Positions 53,255 to 61,906 of a DNA stretch of 64,000 nucleotides are shown piece after piece. Numbering within the stretch: position 1 is the first letter of the stretch; the number at the start of each line of letters is the position of its first letter. The position numbers and the translations under genes are program-made. The stretch spans positions 124,001-188,000 of the forward strand of contig JAGLCJ010000005.1 in the NCBI GenBank assembly GCA_023146255.1, in the 5' to 3' direction. The notes below the pieces were generated by a model. It was not told the DNA's origin. It saw only the letters and a list, made by a program, of their open reading frames with translations, and did not search any database. This stretch comes from Alcanivoracaceae bacterium. GTDB lineage: Bacteria; Pseudomonadota; Gammaproteobacteria; Pseudomonadales; Alcanivoracaceae.

Positions 53255-54084
53255 TGCTCAGCTACCTGCATGGCTTCCACGCCGGCAACTTCGCCGACGT
53301 TCACAAACACCTGATTTACTGTCTGGTGCTCGATTATCTGCTGAAGAAAGACAAGCCACTGGCGGTGATTGATGTCTATGCAGGCGCCGGCTTCTACGAC
53401 CTGCAGGATGCACGGGCAAAGAAAACCGCCGAGGCCGAAGCCGGTATCATGGCGCTGCCGGACACTGGCTGGCCGGATGCGGCCGCGCCATACCGGGAAG
53501 TGGTACGCCGTGCCGCCGCGCACCATTGGCCACCGCGGTTCTATCCCGGCTCGCCGCAGATCGCCGCCGACCTGACCCGCTCGAAAGACCGGTTGGTGTT
53601 CAATGAGCTGCATCCACGGGAATACGAGGCCCTGAAGGCCCGCTTCGCCGGCGATTCGCGCGTTCATGTCCATCACCGCGAGGCGCTGGAAGCGCTGGTG
53701 GCACTGGTGCCACCGCCGGAAAAACGCGGGCTGGTGCTGATTGATCCGAGTTACGAGGTCAAGGACGAGTACCGCACCGTGCCGGAGGCGCTGGCCAAAG
53801 CCGAACTGAAGTGGCCCACCGGCGTGTTCCTGCTCTGGTATCCGTTGCTGGCCGGTGGCGCCCACCATCCGTTTGTGCAGGCGGTGGAGCGGCAGACCAG
53901 CGCGCCTTTGCTGCAGACCGAATTGTGCGTGCGCCCGCCCGGGGCCGGCATGTACGGCTCCGGCATGCTGATACTCAATCCTCCGTGGACGCTGACCCGC
54001 TCGCTGGAGTCGCTGCGCGGCTGGCTCGGACAGCTGCAGGGACCGGGCGGGGTGCTGCGAGTACGGCAAGTGCGGGGTCAATAA
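53254..54084 (+). CDS. rlmJ: 23S rRNA (adenine-2030-N6)-methyltransferase RlmJ
   Basis: 276 residues. The hallmark N-terminus SYLHGFHAGNFADVHKHL, then VIDVYAGAGFYDL with the SAM-binding site and DPSYE, the amino-methyltransferase D-P-P-Y type motif with Ser replacing the second Pro. RlmJ methylates A2030 of 23S rRNA. Coupled by one base to the kinase gene, a combination with no obvious metabolic link. Confidence 0.92.
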   Translation: MLSYLHGFHAGNFADVHKHLIYCLVLDYLLKKDKPLAVIDVYAGAGFYDLQDARAKKTAEAEAGIMALPDTGWPDAAAPYREVVRRAAAHHWPPRFYPGSPQIAADLTRSKDRLVFNELHPREYEALKARFAGDSRVHVHHREALEALVALVPPPEKRGLVLIDPSYEVKDEYRTVPEALAKAELKWPTGVFLLWYPLLAGGAHHPFVQAVERQTSAPLLQTELCVRPPGAGMYGSGMLILNPPWTLTRSLESLRGWLGQLQGPGGVLRVRQVRGQ

Positions 54085-54102
54085 TCCGGCCACGACAGAC
54101 CC

Positions 54103-54130
54103 TTGACCCAAGGGTTACCCTAGGGTTTCA
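54103..54130 (+). promoter_or_regulatory. MerR-type operator/promoter
   Basis: TTGACC at 54103-54108 is followed by two tandem dyads, ACCCAAGGGT (54106-54115) and ACCCTAGGGT (54117-54126), 11 bases apart. A dyad in the spacer right after the -35 box is typical of MerR-family metal sensors. The -10 is weak. Confidence 0.5.
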
Positions 54131-54162
54131 CACTGGCACCCTGTTCCAGTCGGAGACCTGTC

Positions 54163-54582
54163 ATGAATGTCAGCCAGCTTGCCCGCCGGGCCGGCACCAC
54201 CGCCGATACGGTGCGTCACTACACCGAGCTTGGCCTGCTCAGGCCGGCCCGCAACCCCGCCAACGGTTACCGTGAATACGGCAAAGGCGATCTGTCCCGG
54301 CTTAACTTCAGTCTGCAGGCGCGCTCACTGGGCTTTACCCTGCAGGACATCAGCGCCCTGATTGCCGAATCCGATGCCGGCCACAGCCCCTGCCAGCACA
54401 CCCGCAGCCTGATCGAGCAGCGTCTTGCCGAAGTGGAGGCACGGATCGCCGAACTGACCCGGCTCAGCGAACGTATGCGCAGCGCCATGCTGCAGTGGTC
54501 GACCAAACCGGACTGCGCCCCCGGTAACGGCACGGTTTGTGGGCTGATTCAGTCCTGGGAGGAGGAGGGCAGCCATGAGTAA
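54163..54582 (+). CDS. MerR-family metal-responsive regulator
   Basis: 139 residues. N-terminal helix-turn-helix VSQLARRAGTTADTVRHYTE and the long dimerisation helix. The metal site has C118-x7-C126 plus C77 at the end of the first region. CueR (Cu/Ag) lacks the counterpart of C77, while ZntR, CadR and PbrR (Zn/Cd/Pb) have it, so a divalent metal sensor is favoured. It overlaps the permease gene by 8 bases and probably controls its own operon. Confidence 0.9.
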   Translation: MNVSQLARRAGTTADTVRHYTELGLLRPARNPANGYREYGKGDLSRLNFSLQARSLGFTLQDISALIAESDAGHSPCQHTRSLIEQRLAEVEARIAELTRLSERMRSAMLQWSTKPDCAPGNGTVCGLIQSWEEEGSHE

Positions 54583-55696
54583 TCACGATCATTGCCACGA
54601 CGATGCTGAGAAAAAGCCGGTAAAAGAGTCGTCATCCTGCTGCCCGGCAGAACCCTCGGCGGATAGAGATTGCTGCCCGACTGACGGTGGCAAGCCACGC
54701 CCGGACTGGCTGCTGTGGGGATCGCTGTTGCTGGTCGGGCTCGGCTACGGCCTTTACCTGCTGGCGCCGGCGAACCTGCCGGGCTGGTTGCACCACTATG
54801 CCGAGGGCAGCTTCGAGCTGATGAATGCCATGTGGTGGGGGATTGCGCTTGGCGTGATTTTCGTCGGCCTGCTTGGCCATGTGCCGCGGGAAACCATCAT
54901 GCGCATGCTCGGTGAGGGCGGCAGCTGGAACGGTCTGCTCCGCGCCACCGGCGCCGGTGTGCTGCTGGATTTGTGCAGCCACGGCATTCTCGCGGTCGGC
55001 ATGAAACTGTACGAACGCGGCGCCTCGGTGGGCCAGATGATGGCTTTTCTGATTGCCAGTCCCTGGAACTCGTTGTCCCTGACCCTGATTATGTTCGGCC
55101 TGATCGGGGTGGGCTGGACCCTGCTGTTTATCCTGCTGTCGCTGGTCATCGCCCTGATCAGCGGGCGGATTTTTGACCTGCTGGTGGCCCACGGCACGCT
55201 GCCGGATAACCCGAACAGGCTGCCTGCTGGCGCTGATCTGTCGGCTGCGCCATCGCTGGCAACCCTGATTCGTGAGGCAAAGCCCTCCGGAGTCGGCCTG
55301 GGCCGGTTGCTGATGGACGGCGTGCGTGGCTCGAAAATGGTGATTCGCTGGGCCCTGTTTGGGGTGGTGCTGGCGTCGCTGATTCGCGCCTTTGTCCCGG
55401 CGGATATCTTTGCCGACTGGTTCGGTCCGACCCTGATGGGGCTCGGCCTGACCGTGCTGGCGGCGACCATTATCGAGGTCTGCTCGGAGGGCTCGGTGCC
55501 GATTGCTGCCGACCTGATGAATCGGGCCGCGGCACCGGGTAATGCCTTCACCTTCCTGATGGCGGGGGTGGCGACGGACTACACCGAGGTCATGGTGATC
55601 CGCGACACCACCCGGTCCTGGAAGCTGGCGTTGTTCCTGCCGCTGGTAACGGTACCGCAGGTGATCCTGATCGGTGCCTTGTTGAATCTGGCTTGA
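54575..55696 (+). CDS. SO_0444-type heavy-metal efflux permease
   Basis: 373 residues. The N-terminus is a metal-binding stretch (HDHCHDD, SSSCCPAE, DRDCCPT) before about eight to ten hydrophobic segments with the permease motifs LLDLCSHGILAVG and EVCSEGSVPIAADLM. This is the DUF318/SO_0444 family, linked to Cu/Zn export. It follows the MerR regulator, so it is likely induced by the metal it exports. A palindromic repeat follows within 8 bases. Confidence 0.86.
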   Translation: MSNHDHCHDDAEKKPVKESSSCCPAEPSADRDCCPTDGGKPRPDWLLWGSLLLVGLGYGLYLLAPANLPGWLHHYAEGSFELMNAMWWGIALGVIFVGLLGHVPRETIMRMLGEGGSWNGLLRATGAGVLLDLCSHGILAVGMKLYERGASVGQMMAFLIASPWNSLSLTLIMFGLIGVGWTLLFILLSLVIALISGRIFDLLVAHGTLPDNPNRLPAGADLSAAPSLATLIREAKPSGVGLGRLLMDGVRGSKMVIRWALFGVVLASLIRAFVPADIFADWFGPTLMGLGLTVLAATIIEVCSEGSVPIAADLMNRAAAPGNAFTFLMAGVATDYTEVMVIRDTTRSWKLALFLPLVTVPQVILIGALLNLA

Positions 55697-55703
55697 TGCC
55701 ACG

Positions 55704-55758
55704 GTAGGAGCCGTCGATCGGCGGCGAAAGGATTTCGCGGCCGATCGGCCGCTCCTAC
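55704..55758. repeat. Palindromic repeat, copy 7 (55 bp)
   Basis: GTAGGAGC-CGTCGATCGGCGG-CGAA on the left, TTCGCG-GCCGATCGGCC-GCTCCTAC on the right, so inverted relative to copy 6. Downstream of the SO_0444 gene; its stop codon (55694-55696) lies outside the repeat. Confidence 0.88.
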
Positions 55759-55873
55759 GAAAGTCTCTCGATTATGTTTCATTAAAAACAAATAGTTATT
55801 GGAATAATTTAAAGTAATTTCTCTTTCCGGTTCTGCCCGGTAGCATACCCCCCTCAAGTATCCCGGAGGTCCG

Positions 55874-57070
55874 GTGGCCGAAGCATCATCCCCTCAGATC
55901 AGCCGTCTGCGCCTTGCCCTGGCATTGGGTCCGCTGATTGCCGTCGGCCCGCTGGCAATCGATACCTATCTGCCGGCCCTGCCGGCCATGGCGGACAGCT
56001 ACGGCGTCCGAGTCACTGACGTCGAGCGCTCGGTCAGCCTCTATGTGATGGGCACGGCGCTGGGCCAGCTGCTGGGCGGGCCGCTGTCGGATCACCTTGG
56101 CCGCAAGCCGGTGGCCTGGGGCGGGCTGCTGCTGTTCGCGCTGGCCAGTTTGCTGATCAGCCTGTCCACCGCGCTCTGGCAGCTGGATCTGCTGCGGGTC
56201 ATACAGGCTCTGGGCGGTGGCGCCACGGTGGTGGTTGCAGCGGCATCGGTGCGTGACTGGTTTGATGGCCAGGAAGCGGCGCGGGTACTGAGCAACATCG
56301 GCCTGATCATGCTGATTGCACCGCTGGTGGCGCCTGCCGTGGGGGCCATGCTGGTGCTGCTGCAGGGCTGGCAGGCAATCTTCATCGGTCTGGCCGGCTA
56401 TGCGCTGGTGATGATGGTATGGGTGGCCAAGGTGATGCCCACCCATATCCCGGTGGCAGTGGATCGTCGACTCAGTGATGTGGCCAGAGGTTGGGGCAGG
56501 GTGCTCAGTCATCGTCAGGCGATGGCCATCATTCTTGCCAATGGCCTGAGTTTCTCCACCCTGTTTGCCTTCATTACCGACTCGGCATTTGTCTATTTGC
56601 GCTTCTATGGCGTTGCCGAGACGGCGTTTCCGCTGCTGTTTGGCGCCAATGTCGCGACCATGATCCTGTTTAACCGCATCAACATGCTGCTACTGCGCCG
56701 AATAGCGGCTATCCGACTGATGACGGCAGCACTGATCATTCAGGTGGCGGCGGCCTGGCTGCTGTTACTGGCAGTGCTGATACTGGGCAAACCGCCGTTA
56801 TGGCTGCTGGTGCCGCTGATCATGCTGGCGGGCGGCGCGGTGGCCATGGTCATTCCCAACGCCATTGCCTGTTTTACCCACTACTTTCCCCATGACAGCG
56901 GCGCCGCCACTGGCATCAACGGCAGCCTGCAGTTTTTCCTCGCCGGCATGACCGGCATCCTGATGACCAGTTTGCATAATCACTCACTGCTGCCGCTGGC
57001 CATCGCCATGGCGCTGGCCGCCAGTCTGGCGTTGGCCCTGCTGCGCAGAGGCAGAGCAGGGCAGGCCTGA
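55874..57070 (+). CDS. Bcr/CflA-family MFS efflux transporter
   Basis: 398 residues, about twelve hydrophobic segments. The N-terminus GPLAIDTYLPALPAMA is characteristic of Bcr/CflA drug-resistance transporters, and GPLSDHLGRKPV is the loop motif A. Starts with GTG at 55874 with GGAGG at 55865-55869. Likely exports a small antibiotic-like or stress compound. AT-rich intergenic DNA (55777-55830) precedes it. Confidence 0.89.
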   Translation: MAEASSPQISRLRLALALGPLIAVGPLAIDTYLPALPAMADSYGVRVTDVERSVSLYVMGTALGQLLGGPLSDHLGRKPVAWGGLLLFALASLLISLSTALWQLDLLRVIQALGGGATVVVAAASVRDWFDGQEAARVLSNIGLIMLIAPLVAPAVGAMLVLLQGWQAIFIGLAGYALVMMVWVAKVMPTHIPVAVDRRLSDVARGWGRVLSHRQAMAIILANGLSFSTLFAFITDSAFVYLRFYGVAETAFPLLFGANVATMILFNRINMLLLRRIAAIRLMTAALIIQVAAAWLLLLAVLILGKPPLWLLVPLIMLAGGAVAMVIPNAIACFTHYFPHDSGAATGINGSLQFFLAGMTGILMTSLHNHSLLPLAIAMALAASLALALLRRGRAGQA

Positions 57071-57078
57071 CTTTTGCC

Positions 57079-57630
57079 CTAGAAGCCGGATCGAATGCCG
57101 ACACTGATGGCGTTCAGATCATAGTCATCCTTGTCGAGATAGCGCATGTACTCGACGTTGAAACCGATCGCTCCCGCCAGCGAGGCATCGACACCGACGC
57201 CGTAGGATTGATCGCCGACCGTGTCGGTGGATCGGGATACCAGTGCGCCGCCGGAGCGAATTGACGTGGTACCGCGGGATTCGCTGTAACCGACAATGGC
57301 GTAGGGACGGAACAGGTCAGCAACCGGCACCGACAGGCGGAAATAGCCACCGTAGAGACGGTCCACTTCGAACTCGGCCGTGCCGAGGCCGCTGCTGCGC
57401 TGATCGGACTCAATGCCGGTGCCGGCGCGAACTTCCAGTGCGAAAAGATCGTTGAACTCAGCCCCGGCACGCACCGTGGCGCCGGTCGGCGTCAGCGATT
57501 CATCGGCAGCGTCGATGTCCAGCTCGTACTGTGAATAGTTCAGCCCGACAAAGGGACCGGCAGCATACGCAGCAACGCAGCCGCCGGCGAGCAGGGTGCC
57601 GAGCACGGCCTTGGCAAGTATCGATTTCAT
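57079..57630 (-). CDS. Small outer-membrane beta-barrel protein
   Basis: 183 residues. Signal peptide ending AAYAA, then alternating strands consistent with an eight-stranded barrel of the OmpX/OMP_b-brl type (FVGLNYSQYELDI, GYFRLSVPVADLF, GFNVEYMRY) and a C-terminal aromatic residue (SVGIRSGF), as for outer-membrane insertion. Function unknown. It ends 8 bases after the convergent transporter stop. Confidence 0.84.
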   Translation of the reverse strand: MKSILAKAVLGTLLAGGCVAAYAAGPFVGLNYSQYELDIDAADESLTPTGATVRAGAEFNDLFALEVRAGTGIESDQRSSGLGTAEFEVDRLYGGYFRLSVPVADLFRPYAIVGYSESRGTTSIRSGGALVSRSTDTVGDQSYGVGVDASLAGAIGFNVEYMRYLDKDDYDLNAISVGIRSGF

Positions 57631-57768
57631 TGAATATCTCCTCTGTAGCCCCGGTCACCGATGGGAGTGCAGGGGAGTGGAGGGGTTCCGGGGATAGGCC
57701 GGGCAATCTGGAGAATGTGACTGAATCCACATACCATTCCGGGTCGACCGTCGCAAAGCAGAAGTCCC

Positions 57769-58593
57769 ATGTCCGAACTCGAACTGCTCCAGCACGAACC
57801 GGATATTCGCCTGTTCTTTTTTATCGGCACGTTGCTGCTGATGACAGGATGGGAGTCTGTTCAGCCGCGCCGCCAGCAAAGTTACAGTCGACGTCAGCGC
57901 TGGCCGAACAACCTGCTTCTGGTGGCGATCAATACACTGGTTGTGCGGATGGTGTTTCCGCTGGCAGCGGTGGGCATTGCACTGATGGCGGCCGAGCGCA
58001 GCTGGGGCCTGTTCAATCAGGTTTCATTACCCGGCTGGCTGGAAATCCTGCTGAGCTTTGTGCTGCTGGATGTGCTGATCTACTTCCAGCATCGGGTTTT
58101 CCATCGGCTGCCCTGGCTGTGGCGACTGCATCGCATGCACCATGCGGATCTGGAATTCGACGTCACCACCGGGCTGCGCTTTCATCCATTGGAGATCCTG
58201 ATCTCCATGCTGATCAAGGTCGGGGCGGTCCTGTTGCTGGGCGCTCCGGCGATAGCCGTGCTTGCCTTCGAGGTGGTGCTCAATGCCACCGCGCTGTTCA
58301 ATCACGGCAATGTCCGTATTCCGGCTGGCGTGGACAGGGTAATACGGCTGTTTATCGTCACCCCGGATATGCATCGGGTTCACCACTCGATCATCAAACA
58401 GGAAACCAACAGCAATTACGGCTTTAACGTGCCCTGGTGGGATCGCTTGTTCCGCACCTATCGCGCCGAGCCGGCAGCGGGGCAGGAAGGCATGACCATT
58501 GGCATTGAGGATTTCCGCACGGCAGAGGATCTGCGCATTGACCGGATGCTGGTGCAGCCGTTTCGGTCTGCGTCGGCAAGTGAGGAAGTCTGA
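57769..58593 (+). CDS. Sterol-desaturase/fatty-acid-hydroxylase family protein
   Basis: 274 residues. The eight-His pattern of membrane diiron hydroxylases appears as HRVFH, HRMHH and HRVHH, with further His residues in LFNHGN and RFHP, and several membrane segments. Members hydroxylate or desaturate lipids, carotenoids or hopanoids. No partner gene is close. The start has no strong ribosome site; an ATG further in is possible. Confidence 0.86.
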   Translation: MSELELLQHEPDIRLFFFIGTLLLMTGWESVQPRRQQSYSRRQRWPNNLLLVAINTLVVRMVFPLAAVGIALMAAERSWGLFNQVSLPGWLEILLSFVLLDVLIYFQHRVFHRLPWLWRLHRMHHADLEFDVTTGLRFHPLEILISMLIKVGAVLLLGAPAIAVLAFEVVLNATALFNHGNVRIPAGVDRVIRLFIVTPDMHRVHHSIIKQETNSNYGFNVPWWDRLFRTYRAEPAAGQEGMTIGIEDFRTAEDLRIDRMLVQPFRSASASEEV

Positions 58594-58625
58594 GCTTTTA
58601 CCCGAGTTCTCCGGAGGGTAATAGG

Positions 58626-58654
58626 TTGACATCGGGGTAGCCCCGGGGTTTAGC
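58626..58654 (+). promoter_or_regulatory. Possible metal-responsive promoter for the cus operon
   Basis: TTGACA (58626-58631) with a palindrome CGGGG-TAG-CCCCG (58633-58645) in the spacer and TTTAGC/TAGCTT near -10. The layout resembles MerR-type (CueR-like) promoters, but no regulator gene is adjacent. Confidence 0.4.
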
Positions 58655-58693
58655 TTTACCTGACATCACCTTCAACGGGTTCATATTCCGCTC

Positions 58694-59059
58694 ATGCTCT
58701 GGACACGGTTGCTGATCATTTGCTGCCTGCTGGTCACGGTTCCCATACAAGGGGGCGCCATGGTCGTGCAGATCAAACAGCCCTGTCCGATGATGCAGGC
58801 CGACATGGGTGACGTTCATGGCGCCGAGACAGTGATGAGTAAGGGCGATTGCTGTCTGGATGATGAAGTGGCGGCGCTTAGCGGCCAGCTGTGTAAATCC
58901 GGTCAGGAATGCCATACCGGGCAACTGTCGATCATGAACACACCCTCTGCAGTGACCTATCATGCCGTGAATCCGGCTCCCGCGTATTTGTCTGACCCTA
59001 CCTACATTCCCTTTGCCTTGACCGCTATCTGGCGTCCGCCCCTTTCACTACTGCACTGA
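58694..59059 (+). CDS. Small Cys/Met-rich protein upstream of the cus genes
   Basis: 121 residues. N-terminal hydrophobic region, then Cys/Met/His-rich segments (PCPMMQADMG, GDCCLDDE, GQLCKSGQECHTG) suited to binding Cu(I). Similar short proteins of unknown function commonly precede Cus/Cop efflux genes. First gene of the copper operon, 68 bases before the TolC-type gene. Alternatively a leader peptide involved in regulation. Confidence 0.62.
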   Translation: MLWTRLLIICCLLVTVPIQGGAMVVQIKQPCPMMQADMGDVHGAETVMSKGDCCLDDEVAALSGQLCKSGQECHTGQLSIMNTPSAVTYHAVNPAPAYLSDPTYIPFALTAIWRPPLSLLH

Positions 59060-59127
59060 TGTTTTCAGCCCCGTAACCGGGCTTTGATGGCGCACCGTGC
59101 GCCGCGTGATCCGTGCTGGAGTGAAAC

Positions 59128-60423
59128 ATGCGTTGGCTATTCCCTTTTCCCAGCGGCCGCCGCCGCTGCCCTTACTGGCTGCTATCTGCATTACTGTGGG
59201 CCAGCAGCTCATTACATGCCGATGAAGGTCTAACGTTTGATCGCGCGCTACTGCTTGCCTTGCGCGAATCGCCGGAATTGCATGCCGAATCAGCAAGAGT
59301 CGAAGCGGCGCGGCAGGCTGAAGGGCCGGCTGATGCCTTGCCTGATCCTACCCTGATTCTCGGTCTCGACAATGTTCCGGTGGAAGGCCCGGACCGCTAC
59401 AGCTTGTCGAGCGACTTCATGACTATGCAGCGCATCGGCGTGACCCAGCGTTTTCCCAATCGCAGCAAGCTCAAGGCACGCGCAAGCGGTGCCAGCCAGC
59501 GTGTCGGTCTCGCAGAAGCCAATGCAGAGAGCATCCGACTGGCGGTGCTGCGCCAGACAGCCCGGGCCTGGCTCGCACGCTACACGCTGGAACAGCAGTT
59601 GCAACTGATTGACCAGCTGCTTGAGGAAAACCGTCTTTTCGATGCGGCGGTGCGAGCGCGGCTGGCGTCAGGTCAGGGAAAGACAATAGACAGTGTCGCG
59701 CCCGCACAGGAGCAAGCAGCGCTGCTTAATCGACGCGACACACTGAAGGCTCAGCAGCGTCAGGCGAAGGCCATTCTCGTGCGCTGGCTCGGCCCGTCAG
59801 GAGAGCAGATGCTGGCGGGTTCCGCGCCTGATCTGGCCATCAATCCCGAGTTGCTGCGAAATCGATTGCATCAGCACCCGGAGCTTGAAGTGGCCGAGCG
59901 TCGGGCACGTGTAGCCACGGCCGCCGTCGATGAAGCGCGAGCCGCCAAGAAACCAGACTGGGCCCTGACACTGGCGTATATGGACCGAGAGGAGTTCAGT
60001 GACATGGCCATGCTGCAGATCAATGTTGATCTGCCGTTGTTCAGCGGTTCGCGGCAGGGGCCGCGCATTGCTTCAGCCGAAGCCGAGCGCAGGGCGCTGG
60101 AATCGCAGGCTGATGCAGTGCGCCGCGAGCATGAAGCAATGTTGCAGGCTGATCTGGCTGATTTCGAGCGCCTTGAGCGCGTGCTTGCCCGGCAACGGGA
60201 AACTCTGCTGCCTTTGGCGGAACAAAAAGTGGCATTGGCTAGCGCAGCCTGGCGCGGCGGTGATGGCAGCCTCGCCGATCTCGTTCAAGCGCGCAGTGAG
60301 TTGCTTGACACAAGACTTGCCGAAATCGATCTGACCGGGCAGCGCGACCAGCTGGCCTCCGCTCTGCATTTTACCTATACCCACCATGCTGTAGCGGGGG
60401 AGGAGCACGATTATGAACATTAA
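59128..60423 (+). CDS. CusC/CzcC-type outer-membrane efflux protein
   Basis: 431 residues. TolC-family outer-membrane factor with a signal peptide after a basic N-terminus (LLSALLWASSSLHA). Helical pairs such as ALLLALRESPELHAESARV and the second-half repeat are visible. No lipobox Cys, unlike E. coli CusC. Its stop overlaps the adaptor start by 11 bases, and the RND pump follows, so it is the exit duct of the metal efflux system. Confidence 0.87.
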   Translation: MRWLFPFPSGRRRCPYWLLSALLWASSSLHADEGLTFDRALLLALRESPELHAESARVEAARQAEGPADALPDPTLILGLDNVPVEGPDRYSLSSDFMTMQRIGVTQRFPNRSKLKARASGASQRVGLAEANAESIRLAVLRQTARAWLARYTLEQQLQLIDQLLEENRLFDAAVRARLASGQGKTIDSVAPAQEQAALLNRRDTLKAQQRQAKAILVRWLGPSGEQMLAGSAPDLAINPELLRNRLHQHPELEVAERRARVATAAVDEARAAKKPDWALTLAYMDREEFSDMAMLQINVDLPLFSGSRQGPRIASAEAERRALESQADAVRREHEAMLQADLADFERLERVLARQRETLLPLAEQKVALASAAWRGGDGSLADLVQARSELLDTRLAEIDLTGQRDQLASALHFTYTHHAVAGEEHDYEH

Positions 60424-61906
60424 ACGCAATCTTCTGATTGGGCTGGCTAGTCTGCTGCTATTGCTGGCCGGGATCTATCTGGGCCGCGCCTCCATTACTT
60501 CCCACAACGGAATATCGATGGAGATGGAAGACAGCGAGACAAGCGAGAAGACAGACGGGAAGAAGGTTTTGTACTGGTATGACCCGATGTTTCCCCAACA
60601 GCGATTTGAACAGCCGGGACCATCCCCCTTCATGGATATGGATCTGGTGCCTCGCTACGCCGAGGAAAATGGCGGTGGCAACTCGTCGACGGTAAAGATT
60701 GATCCTGCCATGGTGCAGAATCTTGGTATTCGCACGACACCGGTGGTAACGACAAAGGCAACGTCACGGCTTGATGTCACCGGTTTGGTGGCGTTCAACG
60801 ATCGTGCGCTGACGCGGTTGCAAAGCCCGGCTTCTGCATTTGTTGCCAAGGTCTGGCCGCTGGCCGAGGGCGATACCGTTACAGCAGGGCAACCACTTTT
60901 GCGGCTGCGGGTGCCGGCCTGGACCGGTGCCCAGCATGAGTGGTTGGCCGTGCTGAACAGAGGCGACGCTGAACTAATTGCTGCCGGGCGGGAGCGCATG
61001 TTGTCGCTGGGCATGCCCACCTCGCTGATCGAAAGCATCGAGCGACGGCGTAAGCCGTTGGATACCTGGACGGTGGTGGCGCCGCATGACGGTATTATTC
61101 GTCGTCTTGATGCCCGTGCCGGTATGACGTTAATGGCTGCCAATGCGATGGTAGAAATTCAGTCCATCAATCCGGTTTGGGTCGAGATCGCCGTCCCGGA
61201 ACGTCAGCTTGAACAAGTCGCGCGCGGGGACCTTGTTGATGTAACTGTTCAGGGCGCGATACCGGCGCTGCACAAGGGCCAGGTTGCCGAGATTCTGCCG
61301 CTGTTGGATCAGGCCAGCCGGACCGTTCCGGTGCGAGTGATTATGGCCAATGACAATGGCGATTTGCGACCGGGAATGAGTGCCCGGATTCTTATTCACG
61401 GCATGTCAGTGCAACAGTCTCTGGCTGTACCGACGGCAGCTCTGCTGCATACCGGAAAACGCGCTCTGGTCATGGTTGATGAGGGCGAGGGGCGATATCG
61501 CCCGCAGGTAGTGCAACCGGGCGCAGAGATCGGCGAGCAAACACTGATTCTGGATGGACTCGAACAGGGCCAGATGGTGGTGGTCAGTGGCCAGTTCCTG
61601 CTCGATTCCGAGGCCAGTCTGCAAGGCGTTGGCGTACAGGAACTGGCCGTATCGAATGTGCACGACATGACAGAAGCACTGCATTATGCGGAAGGAGTTG
61701 TCGAGCAAATTGCTGACGGCAAGGTCAAACTGAAACACGGACCCTTTGAAACACTTGGCATGCCCGGCATGACCATGCGTTTCCGCCTTGCCAATGAGCG
61801 GGTAGCCAGTGGAATAGCCGAGGGTGACGGGGTTCGCATAGGCGTGAGTAATACCGATGCAGGTCTGATCGTGGAGTCTCTTGAGAAGCAGGAGATAACA
61901 CCATGA
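60413..61906 (+). CDS. cusB: CusB-type adaptor with fused CusF-like domain
   Basis: 497 residues. N-terminal membrane anchor or signal, then a heavy-metal-binding domain VLYWYDPMFPQQRFEQPG with MDMDLVPRYAE. The central part is the adaptor core (barrel-sandwich, helical hairpin, beta-barrel). The last 75 residues (HYAEGVVEQIADGKVKLKHG, LGMPGMTMRF) form a CusF-like copper/silver-binding domain. In E. coli CusF is a separate protein, so the fusion is a variant. ATGA overlap with cusA. Confidence 0.9.
   Translation: MNIKRNLLIGLASLLLLLAGIYLGRASITSHNGISMEMEDSETSEKTDGKKVLYWYDPMFPQQRFEQPGPSPFMDMDLVPRYAEENGGGNSSTVKIDPAMVQNLGIRTTPVVTTKATSRLDVTGLVAFNDRALTRLQSPASAFVAKVWPLAEGDTVTAGQPLLRLRVPAWTGAQHEWLAVLNRGDAELIAAGRERMLSLGMPTSLIESIERRRKPLDTWTVVAPHDGIIRRLDARAGMTLMAANAMVEIQSINPVWVEIAVPERQLEQVARGDLVDVTVQGAIPALHKGQVAEILPLLDQASRTVPVRVIMANDNGDLRPGMSARILIHGMSVQQSLAVPTAALLHTGKRALVMVDEGEGRYRPQVVQPGAEIGEQTLILDGLEQGQMVVVSGQFLLDSEASLQGVGVQELAVSNVHDMTEALHYAEGVVEQIADGKVKLKHGPFETLGMPGMTMRFRLANERVASGIAEGDGVRIGVSNTDAGLIVESLEKQEITP

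Noticed and set aside
54632..55702. 356-codon minus-strand frame under the SO_0444 permease
   Set aside because: Low-complexity Gln/Arg/His composition and exact antisense overlap of a real membrane protein gene.
57058..57080. Possible terminator between the Bcr/CflA and beta-barrel genes
   Set aside because: Only a 6-base stem with an 11-base loop.
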